NCBI GenBank assembly: GCA_903923135.1
Contig: CAIXWN010000114.1
Location: 1 to 59,091 of the forward strand
Source of the DNA: an uncultured Caulobacteraceae bacterium
Lineage (GTDB): Bacteria; Pseudomonadota; Alphaproteobacteria; Caulobacterales; Caulobacteraceae
Direction of reading: 5' to 3'
Length of the DNA: 59,091 nt
The position numbers and the translations under genes are program-made. Numbering within the stretch: the first letter of the stretch is position 1; each line of letters begins with the position of its first letter. Positions 18,647-30,328 of the stretch are shown here, one piece after another. The notes beneath the pieces are model-generated. The model saw nothing but the letters and a program-made list of their open reading frames with translations. It was not told the DNA's origin and made no database searches.

Positions 18647-19620
18647 CGGTTGTCCAGGCGCGCCGCGATGGAGGCCAGCACGGCCATTCGGACTGCGACG
18701 CCCATCTCCACCTGATCCTGTATGAGGCTCACCGACAGGTCGTCGGCCACATCGGAGTCGATCTCGACCCCCCGGTTCATCGGACCGGGATGCATGACCT
18801 TGGCGCCGAGCGCCGCCAGGGCCAGTTTCTCGCGATCCAGGCCCCAGAGGCGAAAGTACTCCCGCATGGACGGCACCAGCGCGCCCTGCATGCGCTCGAG
18901 CTGGAGCCGAAGCATCATGACCACGTCGGCGCCGGCGACGCCGGTCCGCAGGTCGTGGCAGACCTCCGCGCCCCATCTCGCCGCATCCGTCGGCATCAGC
19001 GTCGCCGGGCCGACCAGGCGGACATGGGCGCCCAGCATGGTCAGAAGGGCGACGTTGGAGCGCGCCACCCGGCTGTGCAGAACGTCGCCACAGATAGCCA
19101 CGGTCAGGCCCCCGATGCGGCCGAACGCCCGGCGCATGCTCAGCGCGTCCAGGAGAGCCTGCGAGGGGTGTTCATGCTGACCGTCGCCGGCGTTGACGAC
19201 GCTGCAGTCCACTTTCTGGGACAAGAGGGAGGCGGCGCCGGAAGAGGCGTGGCGGATGATCAGGATGTCCGGCTGCATGGCGTTGAGGGTCACGGCTGTA
19301 TCGATCAGCGTCTCGCCCTTGGAGATCGACGACGAGCGGGGGCTCATGTTGACTACATCGGCGCCCAGCCGCTTGCCGGCGAGTTCGAAGGAACTCTGCG
19401 TTCGGGTGGACGACTCGAAGAACAGGTTCACCAGAGTGCGCCCCTTCAACAGGTCGATCTTCTTGCTCTTCTGCCTGTTCAGCGCGACGAAAAGATCGGC
19501 GAGATCGAGCACCGCGGCCACCTGGACCGGGTCGAGATCCGTGACCGAGAGGAAATGCCGGCGGGGAAAGGGCGACGCCTTGGAGCGAATCTCGTCAATG
19601 CCGGGCGCCGGGAGGGTCAT
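18643..19620 (-). CDS. pyrB: Aspartate carbamoyltransferase catalytic subunit
   Basis: PyrB condenses carbamoyl phosphate with aspartate in de novo pyrimidine synthesis. The 325-residue protein shows the carbamoyl-phosphate site [20 protein letters not shown], the family [11 protein letters not shown] lead-in, [17 protein letters not shown] (second signature), and [14 protein letters not shown] at the C-terminus. The arginine of STRTR is glutamine here, as I recall for related Alphaproteobacteria. It is the upstream partner of PyrC', with a four-base overlap, which fits a two-subunit holoenzyme. No pyrI regulatory chain is nearby. Confidence 0.95.
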   Translation of the reverse strand: MTLPAPGIDEIRSKASPFPRRHFLSVTDLDPVQVAAVLDLADLFVALNRQKSKKIDLLKGRTLVNLFFESSTRTQSSFELAGKRLGADVVNMSPRSSSISKGETLIDTAVTLNAMQPDILIIRHASSGAASLLSQKVDCSVVNAGDGQHEHPSQALLDALSMRRAFGRIGGLTVAICGDVLHSRVARSNVALLTMLGAHVRLVGPATLMPTDAARWGAEVCHDLRTGVAGADVVMMLRLQLERMQGALVPSMREYFRLWGLDREKLALAALGAKVMHPGPMNRGVEIDSDVADDLSVSLIQDQVEMGVAVRMAVLASIAARLDNR

Positions 19621-19669
19621 CGAGCGACGGTTCTAGGCGCTATCGGGGATTCGGGAAAGCTGCGGGGCG

Positions 19670-20149
19670 TCATCCCGCGCGGCCGGCCGACGCCAAGCGG
19701 TCCAGCGCGCCCTGCAGGATCCAGGCGGCCGCCATCTTGTCGACCACCTCGGCCCGCCTGCCCCGCGTGGCGTCCGCCTCGCCTATCAGCACCCGGTTGA
19801 CCGCGGCGCTGGACAGCCGCTCGTCCCAGAAGGCGATCGGAAGGTCGCGCAGACGCAGCAGGTGTCGGCCAAAGGCCCTGACCGACTGGCACTTGGGTCC
19901 TTCCGAGCCGTCCATGTTCACGGGCAGGCCGATGACCAGTCCTGACGCCCCGCGCTTGGACATCAGTGTGAACAGGACCGTCGCATCCTCGGTGAACTTG
20001 GTCCGTCGGATAAGCGCCAGGGGACTGGCGATCATCAGGCTGGTGTCGGAGACCGCCACGCCAATGGTCTTTGTTCCCAGGTCAAGGCCGACGAGCGGCG
20101 CGCGTTCGGGGAGCGTTGCAGGCAATTCGGTCAGGGGGACGACGGGCAT
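19670..20149 (-). CDS. ruvX: Holliday junction resolvase-like protein RuvX/YqgF
   Basis: The start is set at the ATG at 20149 rather than upstream, giving 159 residues, a normal length. The RNase H-like fold carries VGLDLGTKTIGVAVSD, the strand LVIGLPVNMDGSEG, WDERLSSAAVN and a C-terminal VDKMAAAWILQ with the last acidic residue. Family members process 16S rRNA 5' ends in E. coli and may act on branched DNA; I cannot tell which here. It is divergent from gatC across an 85-base region and precedes pyrB. Confidence 0.93.
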   Translation of the reverse strand: MPVVPLTELPATLPERAPLVGLDLGTKTIGVAVSDTSLMIASPLALIRRTKFTEDATVLFTLMSKRGASGLVIGLPVNMDGSEGPKCQSVRAFGRHLLRLRDLPIAFWDERLSSAAVNRVLIGEADATRGRRAEVVDKMAAAWILQGALDRLASAGRAG

Positions 20150-20234
20150 GCAGGGGCTTTCGACGCGAAGCGCGCTATTGTCAAAGGGGGAGGCTGCGCA
20201 TAACCCGTGCCGCTCTTCCGTTTCGGAGACCTCC

Positions 20235-20522
20235 ATGACCATCGACGCCGCGACCGTACGCAAGGTCGCCAAGCTCGCCCACATCCGCGAAAGCGATGAC
20301 CGTCTCGCGCCGCTGGCGGCAGAGTTGTCCTCGATCATGCAGTGGATCGAACAACTCAACGAGGTTGACACCGCCGGCGTCGACCCGATGGCTTCGGCGG
20401 TGGCCGTTTCCCTGCCTCTGCGGGAAGACGTGGTTACCGCCGGCGGGGACTCGGGGCCCGTTCTGGCCAACGCGCCGGGCGCGCGAGGCGGTTTCTTCGT
20501 CGTGCCGAAGGTGGTGGAATGA
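20235..20522 (+). CDS. gatC: Asp/Glu-tRNA amidotransferase subunit GatC
   Basis: GatC is the small subunit that wraps around GatA and holds the GatCAB complex together. The ATG at 20235 gives 95 residues with the family core [40 protein letters not shown] and [10 protein letters not shown]. An in-frame open region extends upstream over ruvX antisense sequence but has no family match. The stop overlaps the gatA start (ATGA). Confidence 0.95.
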   Translation: MTIDAATVRKVAKLAHIRESDDRLAPLAAELSSIMQWIEQLNEVDTAGVDPMASAVAVSLPLREDVVTAGGDSGPVLANAPGARGGFFVVPKVVE

Positions 20523-21991
20523 ACGCGCTGACCGGCCTGACCCTGAAGGCGGCTCTCGAGGGGCTGCGCAGCCGCCGGTTCTCCGCCGAGGAAATCACGC
20601 GCGCCCATCTCGATGCGATCGAGTCGGCGAGGGCGCTCAACGCCTTCGTGCTCGAAACGCCCGACAAAGCGCTGGACATGGCCCGCGCCTCAGACGCGCG
20701 GATCGCCGCCGGAGACGCCGGCGCCCTCGAGGGCGCTCCCATCGGGGTCAAAGACCTGTTCTGCACCCGGGGCGTGCGATCCACGGCGGCGTCCCGCGTC
20801 CTCGGCAACTTCATCCCGCCGTATGAATCAACGGTCACCGCCAACCTCTGGCGCGACGGCGCGGTGATGCTGGGCAAGCTCAACATGGACGAGTTCGCCA
20901 TGGGGTCGTCCAATGAGACCAGCGCCTTCGGACCGGTGATCAATCCGTGGCGCTCCGCAGGATCCAACCAGCAGCTCACGCCGGGAGGCTCCTCCGGCGG
21001 TTCCGCCGCGGCGGTGGCGGCCGATCTGGTCCTGGGCGCCACGGCGACCGACACCGGCGGCTCGATCCGTCAGCCGGCGTCGCTGACCGGGACGGTAGGC
21101 ATCAAGCCGACCTACGGGCGCTGTTCGCGCTGGGGCGTGGTCGCTTTCGCCTCGTCTCTGGACCAGGCCGGCCCGATCGCCCGCACCGTGGAGGATGCGG
21201 CCATCCTCCTTCGATCGATGAGCGGACACGATGAAAAAGATTCCACCAGCCTGCCTAACGAAGTCCCCGATTTCCAGAGCTTTGTGGGTCGCTCGCCCAA
21301 GGGGCTTCGGATCGGTGTTCCTAAGGAATACCGTGTGGACGGCATGCCACCGGAAATCGAGAGCCTCTGGGCTCAGGGCGTCGCCTGGCTGAAGGACGCC
21401 GGCTGCGAGGTCGTCGAGGTGTCGTTGCCCCATACCCGTTACGCGCTGCCCGCCTATTACATTATCGCCCCGGCCGAGGCGTCCTCGAATCTCGCCCGCT
21501 ACGACGGCATGCGGTACGGCCTGAGGGTGGACGCGCCGACGCTCAACGAGGTTTATGAGTCGACGCGGGCGGCGGGTTTTGGCGACGAGGTGAAGCGTCG
21601 CATTCTCATCGGCACCTATGTGCTGTCGGCCGGCTACTATGACGCCTACTACCTGAAAGCGCAGAAGGTGCGCCGGCGTATCGCTGACGATTTCGATCAG
21701 GCCTTCGGGAGCGTCGACGCCCTGTTGACCCCGACCGCGCCCTCGGCGGCGTTCGGACTGGGTGAGAACAGCAGCGACCCGGTGGCGATGTATCTCAACG
21801 ACATCTTCACGGTGACCGTGAACCTGGCCGGCCTGCCGGCGCTCAGCCTGCCAGGAGGCGTCGACGCCAAGGGCCTGCCTCTGGGCCTGCAATTGATCGG
21901 CCGTGCGCTCGACGAAGGCACCCTGTTCACGCTGGCGGGGGCACTTGAACAGGCAGCCGATTTCAAGGCCAGGCCGGCCCGCTGGTGGTAG
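20519..21991 (+). CDS. gatA: Asp/Glu-tRNA amidotransferase subunit GatA
   Basis: GatA is the glutaminase that supplies ammonia to convert mischarged Glu-tRNA(Gln) or Asp-tRNA(Asn). The 490-residue protein has the amidase Ser-cisSer-Lys triad: Lys in [10 protein letters not shown], the glycine/serine-rich [12 protein letters not shown], and [12 protein letters not shown] with the nucleophile; the substrate-region motif [14 protein letters not shown] is also clear. Length is normal. It overlaps gatC by four bases. gatB is 1.1 kb downstream, separated by two small genes. Confidence 0.96.
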   Translation: MNALTGLTLKAALEGLRSRRFSAEEITRAHLDAIESARALNAFVLETPDKALDMARASDARIAAGDAGALEGAPIGVKDLFCTRGVRSTAASRVLGNFIPPYESTVTANLWRDGAVMLGKLNMDEFAMGSSNETSAFGPVINPWRSAGSNQQLTPGGSSGGSAAAVAADLVLGATATDTGGSIRQPASLTGTVGIKPTYGRCSRWGVVAFASSLDQAGPIARTVEDAAILLRSMSGHDEKDSTSLPNEVPDFQSFVGRSPKGLRIGVPKEYRVDGMPPEIESLWAQGVAWLKDAGCEVVEVSLPHTRYALPAYYIIAPAEASSNLARYDGMRYGLRVDAPTLNEVYESTRAAGFGDEVKRRILIGTYVLSAGYYDAYYLKAQKVRRRIADDFDQAFGSVDALLTPTAPSAAFGLGENSSDPVAMYLNDIFTVTVNLAGLPALSLPGGVDAKGLPLGLQLIGRALDEGTLFTLAGALEQAADFKARPARWW

Positions 21992-22010
21992 ATCCGGGCG
22001 GCGCGGTCTG

Positions 22011-22673
22011 ATGACTCAATCCGATAGAGGCGGGACACCGCCCCGCAGACGACGGCAGGGCTTCTGGCTCACCGCCGGTGAGGTTGTCGGTGTCGTCGCC
22101 GTGGTGATTGCGGGGTTGAACCTGTGGGACAGTCACCAGCAGCGTGCGCTCGATGCGCGCCGGGAGCAGGAACGCATTCACGCGGCCACCGCGTTCGTCG
22201 CCGTCGGCGAGGCGGACGCCGAAGGTCGGTCGCTGAACCTTCGTCCACTGAAGGCGGAACAGGCGATCCAATCCGTACGCCTGCGGTTCCCGTCAGACGT
22301 TCTCGACCATCCCGTTGACATCGCGGCCGCGCGGCCGCGCATCGAATCCGCCTGGATCTCCGCGGGTCTGAAGCGCGCGCTCGAAACGGTTCACGCCGCC
22401 GGCGCGGGCGAGACCCGGCTGCCCGTGGCGCTCGACACGGTCTATGTGGAGGATGGCGACACGCACGCCGACAGTTCGCTTTATCAGGTCGGCGTCGCCT
22501 GGAAGCGGGGCTTCCTCGGCGGCTGGGAATTCCGGGTCCTGGGCCTGTCTCTGGCCCGCAGGGGGCTTTCAGGCGACACCCACGTCATGCTGGAGCAGCG
22601 CTGGCTGACGACACGGTCCACACTGGACCGGCGCCAGTCCGCGCCTCCCCCGAAAGCGGGGGAGGCGCGCTGA
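22011..22673 (+). CDS. Single-pass membrane protein of unknown function
   Basis: I do not recognise this 220-residue protein. The ATG at 22011 starts a short Arg-rich leader (PPRRRRQGFW), then a single hydrophobic helix at about residues 20-41 (AGEVVGVVAVVIAGLNLWD), then a heptad-like charged stretch (RALDARREQERIH), and a soluble beta-rich domain with VALDTVYVEDGDTHADSSLY. The Arg-rich front suggests an N-in orientation, with the large domain outside the cytoplasm. It lies between gatA and gatB on the same strand, 19 bases after gatA, so is probably transcribed with them, but its job is not evident. Confidence 0.7.
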   Translation: MTQSDRGGTPPRRRRQGFWLTAGEVVGVVAVVIAGLNLWDSHQQRALDARREQERIHAATAFVAVGEADAEGRSLNLRPLKAEQAIQSVRLRFPSDVLDHPVDIAAARPRIESAWISAGLKRALETVHAAGAGETRLPVALDTVYVEDGDTHADSSLYQVGVAWKRGFLGGWEFRVLGLSLARRGLSGDTHVMLEQRWLTTRSTLDRRQSAPPPKAGEAR

Positions 22674-22687
22674 GACCGGAGAGAAGT

Positions 22688-23014
22688 CTACTTCTTGGCG
22701 GCGTCCAGATCCTTCTGGATCGACGCCATCTTGGTGTCGTCGAGCTGGGCTTCCGGGTAGACGGAGATCGCGCGCAGGGTCATGCCCTTGATCTGGTCCA
22801 GGCCCGGATAGGCCACCAGAGCGGGCAGGTCCTTCTCGAGCACAGCCTTGGCGCCGGCGTCGGCGAGAAGGTCGCCAATCGGGGTGTTCTCCACCGAGAG
22901 CGCGCCCGGGGCGGCGGCGATCGGCCCGGCGGCGGCGGGCGCGGACTGGGCGATGGCGGCCGTGGCCAGCAGGGCCAGGGCGAGACCGGCGGAACCGGCG
23001 AGCAGTCGTCTCAT
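22688..23014 (-). CDS. Small exported protein, unknown function
   Basis: Starting at the ATG at 23014 gives 108 residues with a clear Sec signal peptide (MRRLLAGSAGLALALLATAA, cleavage near AIA-Q). The mature part is alanine-rich then has ENTPIGDLLADAGAKAVLEKDLP and a short Lys-rich end. This resembles the small periplasmic family with TPIGDLLDDPEAKAVLDKH-type motifs found beside other secreted alphaproteobacterial proteins; the function is unknown. It is on the opposite strand to its gatA/gatB neighbours, and divergent from gatB. Confidence 0.75.
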   Translation of the reverse strand: MRRLLAGSAGLALALLATAAIAQSAPAAAGPIAAAPGALSVENTPIGDLLADAGAKAVLEKDLPALVAYPGLDQIKGMTLRAISVYPEAQLDDTKMASIQKDLDAAKK

Positions 23015-23107
23015 GGAAGATCCTTGGGCGTTGAGTGGACGGTTGCGGCAGAGACGATGAAAACACACGGTTTGTCCAGTGCCCTGCGGGGAGTGTAAGA
23101 AAGCGCC

Positions 23108-24574
23108 ATGAGCGAGAGTCATTCCAAACTGATCCAGGGCGCGAGCGGCCCCTGGGAAATCGTCCTGGGCCTTGAGGTTCACGCGCAGGTGGCCTCGAGG
23201 GCCAAGCTGTTCTCGGGCGCGGCGGTGGGTTTCGGCGCGGGACCGAACGAGCAGGTCAGCTTCGTCGACGCGGCGATGCCGGGCATGTTGCCGGTGATCA
23301 ACAAGCATTGCGTCGAACAGGCGGTGATCACCGGTCTGGGCCTGAAGGCCAAGATCAACACCTGGTCGCGGTTCGACCGGAAGAACTACTTCTACCCGGA
23401 CCTGCCGCAGGGCTATCAGATCAGCCAGTACAAGGACCCGATCGTCGGCGAGGGCGAGATCGCCGTGGAGCGGGATGACGGCTCGGTGTTCACGGTGCGA
23501 ATCGAACGTCTCCATCTGGAGCAGGATGCGGGGAAATCGATCCACGATCTCGATCCGAACTTCACGATGGTGGATTTGAACCGGGCCGGTACGGCGCTGA
23601 TGGAGATCGTGTCCTATCCCGACATGCGTTCGTCCGAGGAGGCCGCCGCCTATGTGAAGAAGCTGCGCAGCATCCTGCGGTATCTGGGCACGTGCGACGG
23701 GGACATGGAGAAGGGCAACCTGCGGGCCGACGTTAACGTCTCCGTGAGGCGGCCCGGCGACCCGTTGGGCACCCGCTGCGAGATCAAGAACGTCAATTCC
23801 TACCGCTACATACAGCAGGCGATTGAGTACGAGGCCCGGCGGCAGATCGCCATCATCGAGGATGGGGGCGTGATCCGCCAGGAAACCCGCCTTTTCGACC
23901 CGACCAAGGGTGAGACGCGGTCAATGCGTTCCAAGGAGGAAGCGCATGACTACCGCTATTTCCCGGATCCGGACCTGTTACCCCTGGTTCTCGACCCGGC
24001 CTGGATCAAGGCGATCGAGGCGGGGCTACCGGAGCTTCCCGACGCCAAGCGGGCCCGTTTGATGAGCCAGTACGGCCTCTCGGCCTATGACGCGGGCGTT
24101 CTCGTGATCGAACAGGCCCGCGCCGACTACTACGAGCGGGCGGCGCAGGGCCGGGACGCCAAGCTGGTGGCCAACTGGGTGACCAATGAACTGCTGGCGC
24201 GCCTGGCCAAGGATGGGCTGGATATCGAGGCCAGTCCGATACCCTCCGACGACGTCGCCGGCCTTGTGAAGCTGCTCGAGGACGGCGTGATCTCGTCTAG
24301 GATCGCCAAGGAGGTCTTCGAGCACATGTGGGCGGGCGAGGGGACTCCCGCGCAGATCGTCGAGGCCCGCGGCCTGACCCAGGTCAGCGACACCGGTGCG
24401 CTCGAGGCCCTGATCGAGGGCCTGATCGCCGCCAATCCCGGTCAGGCCGATGCGGTGAAAGCCAAGCCTCAGGCGGTCGGCTGGTTCGTCGGCCAAGTGA
24501 TGAAAGCCACTCAGGGCAAGGCCAACCCCGCCTCGGTGAACCAGATTCTGAGGACCAAGCTCGGGGTTGACTAG
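23108..24574 (+). CDS. gatB: Asp/Glu-tRNA amidotransferase subunit GatB
   Basis: GatB activates the mischarged aminoacyl-tRNA and performs the transamidation together with GatA. The 488-residue protein shows the PET112 core [31 protein letters not shown], the kinase-like [14 protein letters not shown], and the conserved [15 protein letters not shown] (here beginning EKGNLRAD). The C-terminal YqeY-like tail binds tRNA ([16 protein letters not shown]). Promoter must lie in the 93-base gap to the exported-protein gene. Confidence 0.96.
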   Translation: MSESHSKLIQGASGPWEIVLGLEVHAQVASRAKLFSGAAVGFGAGPNEQVSFVDAAMPGMLPVINKHCVEQAVITGLGLKAKINTWSRFDRKNYFYPDLPQGYQISQYKDPIVGEGEIAVERDDGSVFTVRIERLHLEQDAGKSIHDLDPNFTMVDLNRAGTALMEIVSYPDMRSSEEAAAYVKKLRSILRYLGTCDGDMEKGNLRADVNVSVRRPGDPLGTRCEIKNVNSYRYIQQAIEYEARRQIAIIEDGGVIRQETRLFDPTKGETRSMRSKEEAHDYRYFPDPDLLPLVLDPAWIKAIEAGLPELPDAKRARLMSQYGLSAYDAGVLVIEQARADYYERAAQGRDAKLVANWVTNELLARLAKDGLDIEASPIPSDDVAGLVKLLEDGVISSRIAKEVFEHMWAGEGTPAQIVEARGLTQVSDTGALEALIEGLIAANPGQADAVKAKPQAVGWFVGQVMKATQGKANPASVNQILRTKLGVD

Positions 24575-24643
24575 GGTGGGCGCGACCGCTTCGGCGCGGC
24601 CCGAGGGCCGACCTCAAACCGTCGGACAGGGAGACGCCGCGAC

Positions 24644-25372
24644 ATGACCGCTCCGATCGAGGTCTATTGCTGGCCGACCCCGAACGGTCACAAGGTCACC
24701 ATCGCACTCGAGGAGATGGGCCTGCCCTACGCGGTCAAACCGGTGAACATCGGCCTTGGCGAGCAGTTCACGGCGGAGTTCCTGGCGATTTCCCCCAACA
24801 ACCGGATGCCCGCGATCATCGACCCGGACGGGCCCGGCGGTCAGCCGATCTCGGTGTTCGAGTCGGGGGCCATCCTGCAGTATCTCGGACGCAAGACGGG
24901 GCTGTTCTATCCCGCCGACGAGCGGGCGCGGGTTAAGGTGGACGAGTGGGTTTTCTGGCAGATGGGCGGACTGGGGCCGATGGCCGGGCAGGCCAACCAT
25001 TTCCGCAACTATGCGCCCAGCTTCCTGCTGGACCTGCGCTACTCGGCCTACGGGGCCAACCGCTACACCAATGAGGTTCACCGCCTCTACGGGGTTCTGA
25101 ACACCCAGTTGCAGGGGCGCGACTTCGTGGCGGGCGACTATTCCATCGCCGACATGATCATCTGGCCATGGATCGCCGGCCAGTCCAGCGCCGCGATGCA
25201 GATGGATGTGTTCCCCAATATCCTGCGATGGAAGGCGGCCATCGGCGCGAGAGAGCCCGTTCGCCGCGCCCTGGCGATCTCAAGAACCATCCGACGCGGC
25301 GCCGGTCTGGCGCAGGCGGGCGAGGAGACCGAGGCGGCCCGCAAGATCCTGTTCGGACAGAGGGCGCGCTGA
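24644..25372 (+). CDS. Glutathione S-transferase family protein, YfcG/YghU-like
   Basis: At 242 residues, this has a thioredoxin-like N-terminal half (EVYCWPTPNGHKVTIALEE) and a helical C-terminal half (GDYSIADMIIWPWI). TPNGHKV with the following ISPNNRMPAI and FESGAILQYL is the pattern of the nu-class GSTs such as YfcG and YghU, which act as glutathione-dependent disulfide-bond reductases and peroxidases rather than conjugating enzymes. The absence of a catalytic Cys in the first helix fits that class. It stands alone downstream of gatB and probably has its own promoter. Confidence 0.88.
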   Translation: MTAPIEVYCWPTPNGHKVTIALEEMGLPYAVKPVNIGLGEQFTAEFLAISPNNRMPAIIDPDGPGGQPISVFESGAILQYLGRKTGLFYPADERARVKVDEWVFWQMGGLGPMAGQANHFRNYAPSFLLDLRYSAYGANRYTNEVHRLYGVLNTQLQGRDFVAGDYSIADMIIWPWIAGQSSAAMQMDVFPNILRWKAAIGAREPVRRALAISRTIRRGAGLAQAGEETEAARKILFGQRAR

Positions 25373-25510
25373 CCGACGCTCTGCCCGGCAATTGGGCGGA
25401 TGTTTGGCGGGCCGGCTCGCTTTCGGGCAGAATCTGGTCTAAAAGGGATTGACCGAACGCTGGTGGCGAGGGCTGCGCTGGCCGTTGGACGGGGAGGAAT
25501 CGGATCAGTC

Positions 25511-25777
25511 ATGGGTCAAGCGACGCTATTGGCGCGATTGCCCTCGAGGGACTCTCGGCCCAACGCAGACAGTCTGTTCCGCCTGGGGCTCAGTCTGTCC
25601 ACCGCCTGTGAAGCGGGCCGGCCCGACACCGTCGCGGCCCAGGCGCTCTTCGAACTGGCCGCGCGCCTCGGTTCGATAGAGGCGAAAGTCTACAGACGTG
25701 AACTCAGCGACGAGATGGATCCGGCCGACCTGATCGAGGCCCAGCAGGCCGTGCGCGACTGGCTGTCGGCGGGCTGA
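25511..25777 (+). CDS. Small Sel1-like repeat protein
   Basis: The 88-residue product starts at an ATG at 25511, preceded by GGGGAGGAA. A single Sel1/TPR-like unit is visible: DSLFRLGLSLSTACEAGRPDTVAAQALFELAARLGS, followed by a charged RRELSDEMDPADLIEAQQAVRDWL end. I know similar one-repeat proteins in Caulobacterales (LFxLGLxYSTGRGV...AHKWFNLAA); this copy is diverged in that motif. Sel1 units mediate protein contacts. Function unknown. Confidence 0.68.
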   Translation: MGQATLLARLPSRDSRPNADSLFRLGLSLSTACEAGRPDTVAAQALFELAARLGSIEAKVYRRELSDEMDPADLIEAQQAVRDWLSAG

Positions 25778-25930
25778 AGTTACGATCGGTCGGGATGAAA
25801 TTCCACGCATTGCCCCTCTGACGGCGGTCCGCTAAGAGGAACTCCCCTCGACGGAACCCGCGCCTTTTCCGGATTCGGAAGACCTCGGACCCTGTCGGGA
25901 AACGGGAGACAACCCGGTCGGAAACAATCT

Positions 25931-26022
25931 GGTGACGTGGCCGAGTGGCTGAAGGCAACGGTTTGCTAAATCGTCATACCCCTTAAAGGGTATCCAGGGT
26001 TCGAATCCCTGCGTCACCGCCA
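25931..26022 (+). tRNA. tRNA-Ser (anticodon GCU)
   Basis: A class II tRNA with a long variable arm folds cleanly: acceptor GGTGACG pairs with CGTCACC, the anticodon loop TTGCTAA reads GCU for AGC/AGU serine codons, the variable arm is ATACCCCTTAAAGGGTAT, and the T-loop is GGTTCGAATCC. The CCA end is encoded (26020-26022). 92 bases with CCA. The 153-base region before it, 25778-25930, shows nothing else I can support. Confidence 0.97.
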
Positions 26023-26063
26023 CCCGCCTGAGCCGAATCGCCCGGGCGGGCACGTTCCCCGTC

Positions 26064-27806
<1,743 letters not shown>

Positions 27807-27817
27807 CTTCGCTCTTC

Positions 27818-29554
27818 CTATTCCGCGGCCATCGGCGCGGGCGCCGGCTGACGCCCCCTGACCAGCTTGCCCGGCAGGTCGCCGGTTGCGACGCCGTCAC
27901 GGTAGATCACGCGCCCCGACTTGATCGTCGCCACATAGCCCTGAGCGTGCTGCATCAACCGGCGGGCGCCGGTCGGCAGATCGTAGACCATGTGCGGCGC
28001 CTTCAGCTGCAGACGGTCGAAGTCGATGACGTTGACGTCGCCGAGATAACCCGGGCGCAGCAGGCCACGGTCGAACAGACCAATGGCCTCGGCCGTATCG
28101 CGGGTTTGGGAGCGGATGACCTGCGCCAGATCCAGACGGGGCCCCCGGGTGCGATCGCGACACCAGTGGGTCAGCATGGTGGTGGGCAGGCTGACATCGC
28201 AGATGGCGCCCACATGGGCGCCGCCGTCGGAGAGTCCGCTGAGCGTGTTGGGATTTTCCAGCATCGCGCGGACGTTCTCCAGACTGCCCTCAAGGTAGTT
28301 GTGCAGCGGGAAGAAGATGAAGGCCCGGCCGTCATCGCCCAGCATCGCATCGTAGACCAGTTCATCCGGGTTCAGGCCCCATTGGCGGGCCTTCGCGCCG
28401 AGGCTGTCGGCTGGATCCGGCTCGTAGTTGGGGGGATCGCCGAGGATGAACATCTTGTGGTGGGCGCCAGCCAGGGCGTTGATAAACGGGTGTCCCTTCA
28501 TGGGGGCTTCGGCGATCAGGCGCGCCCGGAAATCCGGCGCCCGCATTGCCGCCACCTTCTCGGCCAGGGGCAGGTAGCGGATGGCCTGATAGGCGGGACG
28601 GGTGATGAAGGGGTGCACGGAGCCCTGGAGGCCGAGCATAAGGCCGACCGGCCGGCCAGCAACCTGGGCCTTGATGTTCACACCGCTGTCGACAGCGGTA
28701 TCGAGTCTGCCCATCAACTCGCGCCAACGATCGGGCGCCACGTCGGCCTGGACGAGGCTGAAGCTGAGCATCTGGCCCGCGGAGTCGGAGAGTTCGCACA
28801 TCAGGGCGAACTCCTCGTCGATCGAGGCGAAATCGGAAGCCACCTGGATGACCCCGGACCCCGCCTCGCGCAGCCCGCGGGCGATACCCAGCATCTCCTC
28901 CCGCGCAGCCCCCAGCGTGGGCGTCAGGTCGCCATCCGCCGTTCGATGCACAAGGGTCCGCGTCGTGGAAAAACCCAGTGCGCCGGCTCGCACGCCATCC
29001 CGCACCAGATCGCCCATTCGGGCGATCTCCTCCGCGGTCGCCGGCTCCCGCCGGGCTCCGCGGTCACCCATGACATAGACTCGCACGGCTCCGTGAGGGA
29101 CCTGGGCGGCCACGTCGATATCCCGGGGCAGCGCGTCCACAGCGTCAAGATATTCGCTGAAGCTCTCCCAGTTCCACTTCAGCCCCTCATGAAGCGCCGC
29201 GCCGGGGATGTCCTCGACCCCCTCCATCAGGCGGATGAGCGTATCGTGATCCGTCGGCCGCGCCGGCGCGAATCCAACCCCGCAGTTTCCCGCCAGGACC
29301 GTTGTCGCGCCCAGGGTCGATGACGGCGTCATTCGCTCGTCCCACGTCATCTGCCCGTCATAATGGGTGTGGATGTCGACCCACCCCGGGGTCACCATCA
29401 GGCCGCAGGCGTCGATCTCCTCACGGCCCGTCCAGGACCCGTCGCCGACCGCCACGATGAGGCCGCCGTCGATCGCGACATCGGCGATGCGGGGCGCTTC
29501 GCCGGTTCCATCGAAGACTGTTCCGCCGCGAATGACCAGATCGACTGTTGTCAC
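27818..29554 (-). CDS. N-acyl-D-amino-acid deacylase-type amidohydrolase (copy 2)
   Basis: The frame is open to 29839, but family alignment and the GGGGGAA ribosome site point to the GTG at 29554, giving 578 residues, almost the length of its neighbour. It has the same layout: [40 protein letters not shown] and LSDGGAHVG. Shared segments such as [19 protein letters not shown], and YVMGDRGA with copy 1 show duplication and divergence. A two-gene operon of D-aminoacylase-like enzymes could widen substrate range, for instance for D-amino acids from peptidoglycan turnover; that is inference. Confidence 0.88.
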   Translation of the reverse strand: MTTVDLVIRGGTVFDGTGEAPRIADVAIDGGLIVAVGDGSWTGREEIDACGLMVTPGWVDIHTHYDGQMTWDERMTPSSTLGATTVLAGNCGVGFAPARPTDHDTLIRLMEGVEDIPGAALHEGLKWNWESFSEYLDAVDALPRDIDVAAQVPHGAVRVYVMGDRGARREPATAEEIARMGDLVRDGVRAGALGFSTTRTLVHRTADGDLTPTLGAAREEMLGIARGLREAGSGVIQVASDFASIDEEFALMCELSDSAGQMLSFSLVQADVAPDRWRELMGRLDTAVDSGVNIKAQVAGRPVGLMLGLQGSVHPFITRPAYQAIRYLPLAEKVAAMRAPDFRARLIAEAPMKGHPFINALAGAHHKMFILGDPPNYEPDPADSLGAKARQWGLNPDELVYDAMLGDDGRAFIFFPLHNYLEGSLENVRAMLENPNTLSGLSDGGAHVGAICDVSLPTTMLTHWCRDRTRGPRLDLAQVIRSQTRDTAEAIGLFDRGLLRPGYLGDVNVIDFDRLQLKAPHMVYDLPTGARRLMQHAQGYVATIKSGRVIYRDGVATGDLPGKLVRGRQPAPAPMAAE

Positions 29555-29804
29555 GTGCCGTTTCCCCCGGAAACCGTTTCTGAGAGCGAAGGATAGGGCG
29601 CCCGCGCGGCGATCGAAACGTTTTTCGGGCAAACGACCGGTTTCGGCTGGCCGACACACCTCGGCCGGAGTCCCCGCCCATGCCTTCCGACAAGCGCCCC
29701 GGTCCCCCGGTCGACCCCGGCGGCGCGGTTTATGGTTGACCGGCGTCCCACTGGCGACCCAAACCAAGGGCGCGCCCTGCGCCCTTTTCGACTGAGGATG
29801 CCCC

Positions 29805-30317
29805 TTGGCCAGATCCGTTCCCGCCTCCCGCGCCCGCAAGGCGACTCTGTCGCTCCCGGGCGCATTGGGGATCGGGCAGATTCACGCCTGCCTGACCGCC
29901 TTTATTGCGCCAACTGTTCTGTTCTTCGCGTTCACCGGTTCGCTGCAGTTGTTCAGCCTGCATGAAGCCCATGCCGGCTATCGGCCGCCGTCGATTCTGG
30001 AGAAGTTGGCACGGCTCCACAAGGATCAGCGGTTCGCCCCGGCTCCGCGCCATCGCCCCTCGGCCTTGCAGACGCCCGTCGCCGGAGATGCCGGCGACTG
30101 GATCGCGCCCGCGGTGCAGCCCGCCCAGCGGTCTGGTGAGTCGTCTTCCCGCAGCGCTGTGGCGATCAGGTGGCTTTTCCTGCTCGCCGCGGTGGCCTTG
30201 ATGCTGTCCACATTGCTTGGACTGTGGATGGCGCTGACCCAGAACCGTCAAAAGGGCCTGCTGCTCATGCTTTTCCTGGCCGGATACGCCGCACCCGTGG
30301 CGGCCTTGTGGCTCTGA
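29805..30317 (+). CDS. PepSY-associated membrane protein
   Basis: The likely start is a TTG at 29805, with GAGG eight bases upstream, yielding 170 residues. The first hydrophobic segment, FIAPTVLFFAFTGSLQLFSLHEA (about 33-55), resembles the PepSY-associated TM helix, in which a T-G-x-L motif precedes the periplasmic PepSY-like region. Two more hydrophobic segments (about 119-143 and 150-170) end the protein. The middle is polar and Pro-rich. PepSY-TM proteins are linked to iron reduction and to inhibition of peptidases; this one is short, and I offer only the fold. It is just upstream of an MFS gene. Confidence 0.65.
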   Translation: MARSVPASRARKATLSLPGALGIGQIHACLTAFIAPTVLFFAFTGSLQLFSLHEAHAGYRPPSILEKLARLHKDQRFAPAPRHRPSALQTPVAGDAGDWIAPAVQPAQRSGESSSRSAVAIRWLFLLAAVALMLSTLLGLWMALTQNRQKGLLLMLFLAGYAAPVAALWL

Positions 30318-30328
30318 TCGGATGAGCC

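Noticed and set aside
17333-18976. N-terminal extension of pyrC' beyond 18646
   Set aside because: The extra residues are Arg-rich and come from pyrB sequence in another frame; the ATG at 18646 overlaps the pyrB stop.
29679-29740. 19-codon plus-strand ORF starting MPSDKRPG
   Set aside because: Short, no convincing ribosome site and no family resemblance; the 250-base gap before the PepSY-like gene is otherwise unremarkable.
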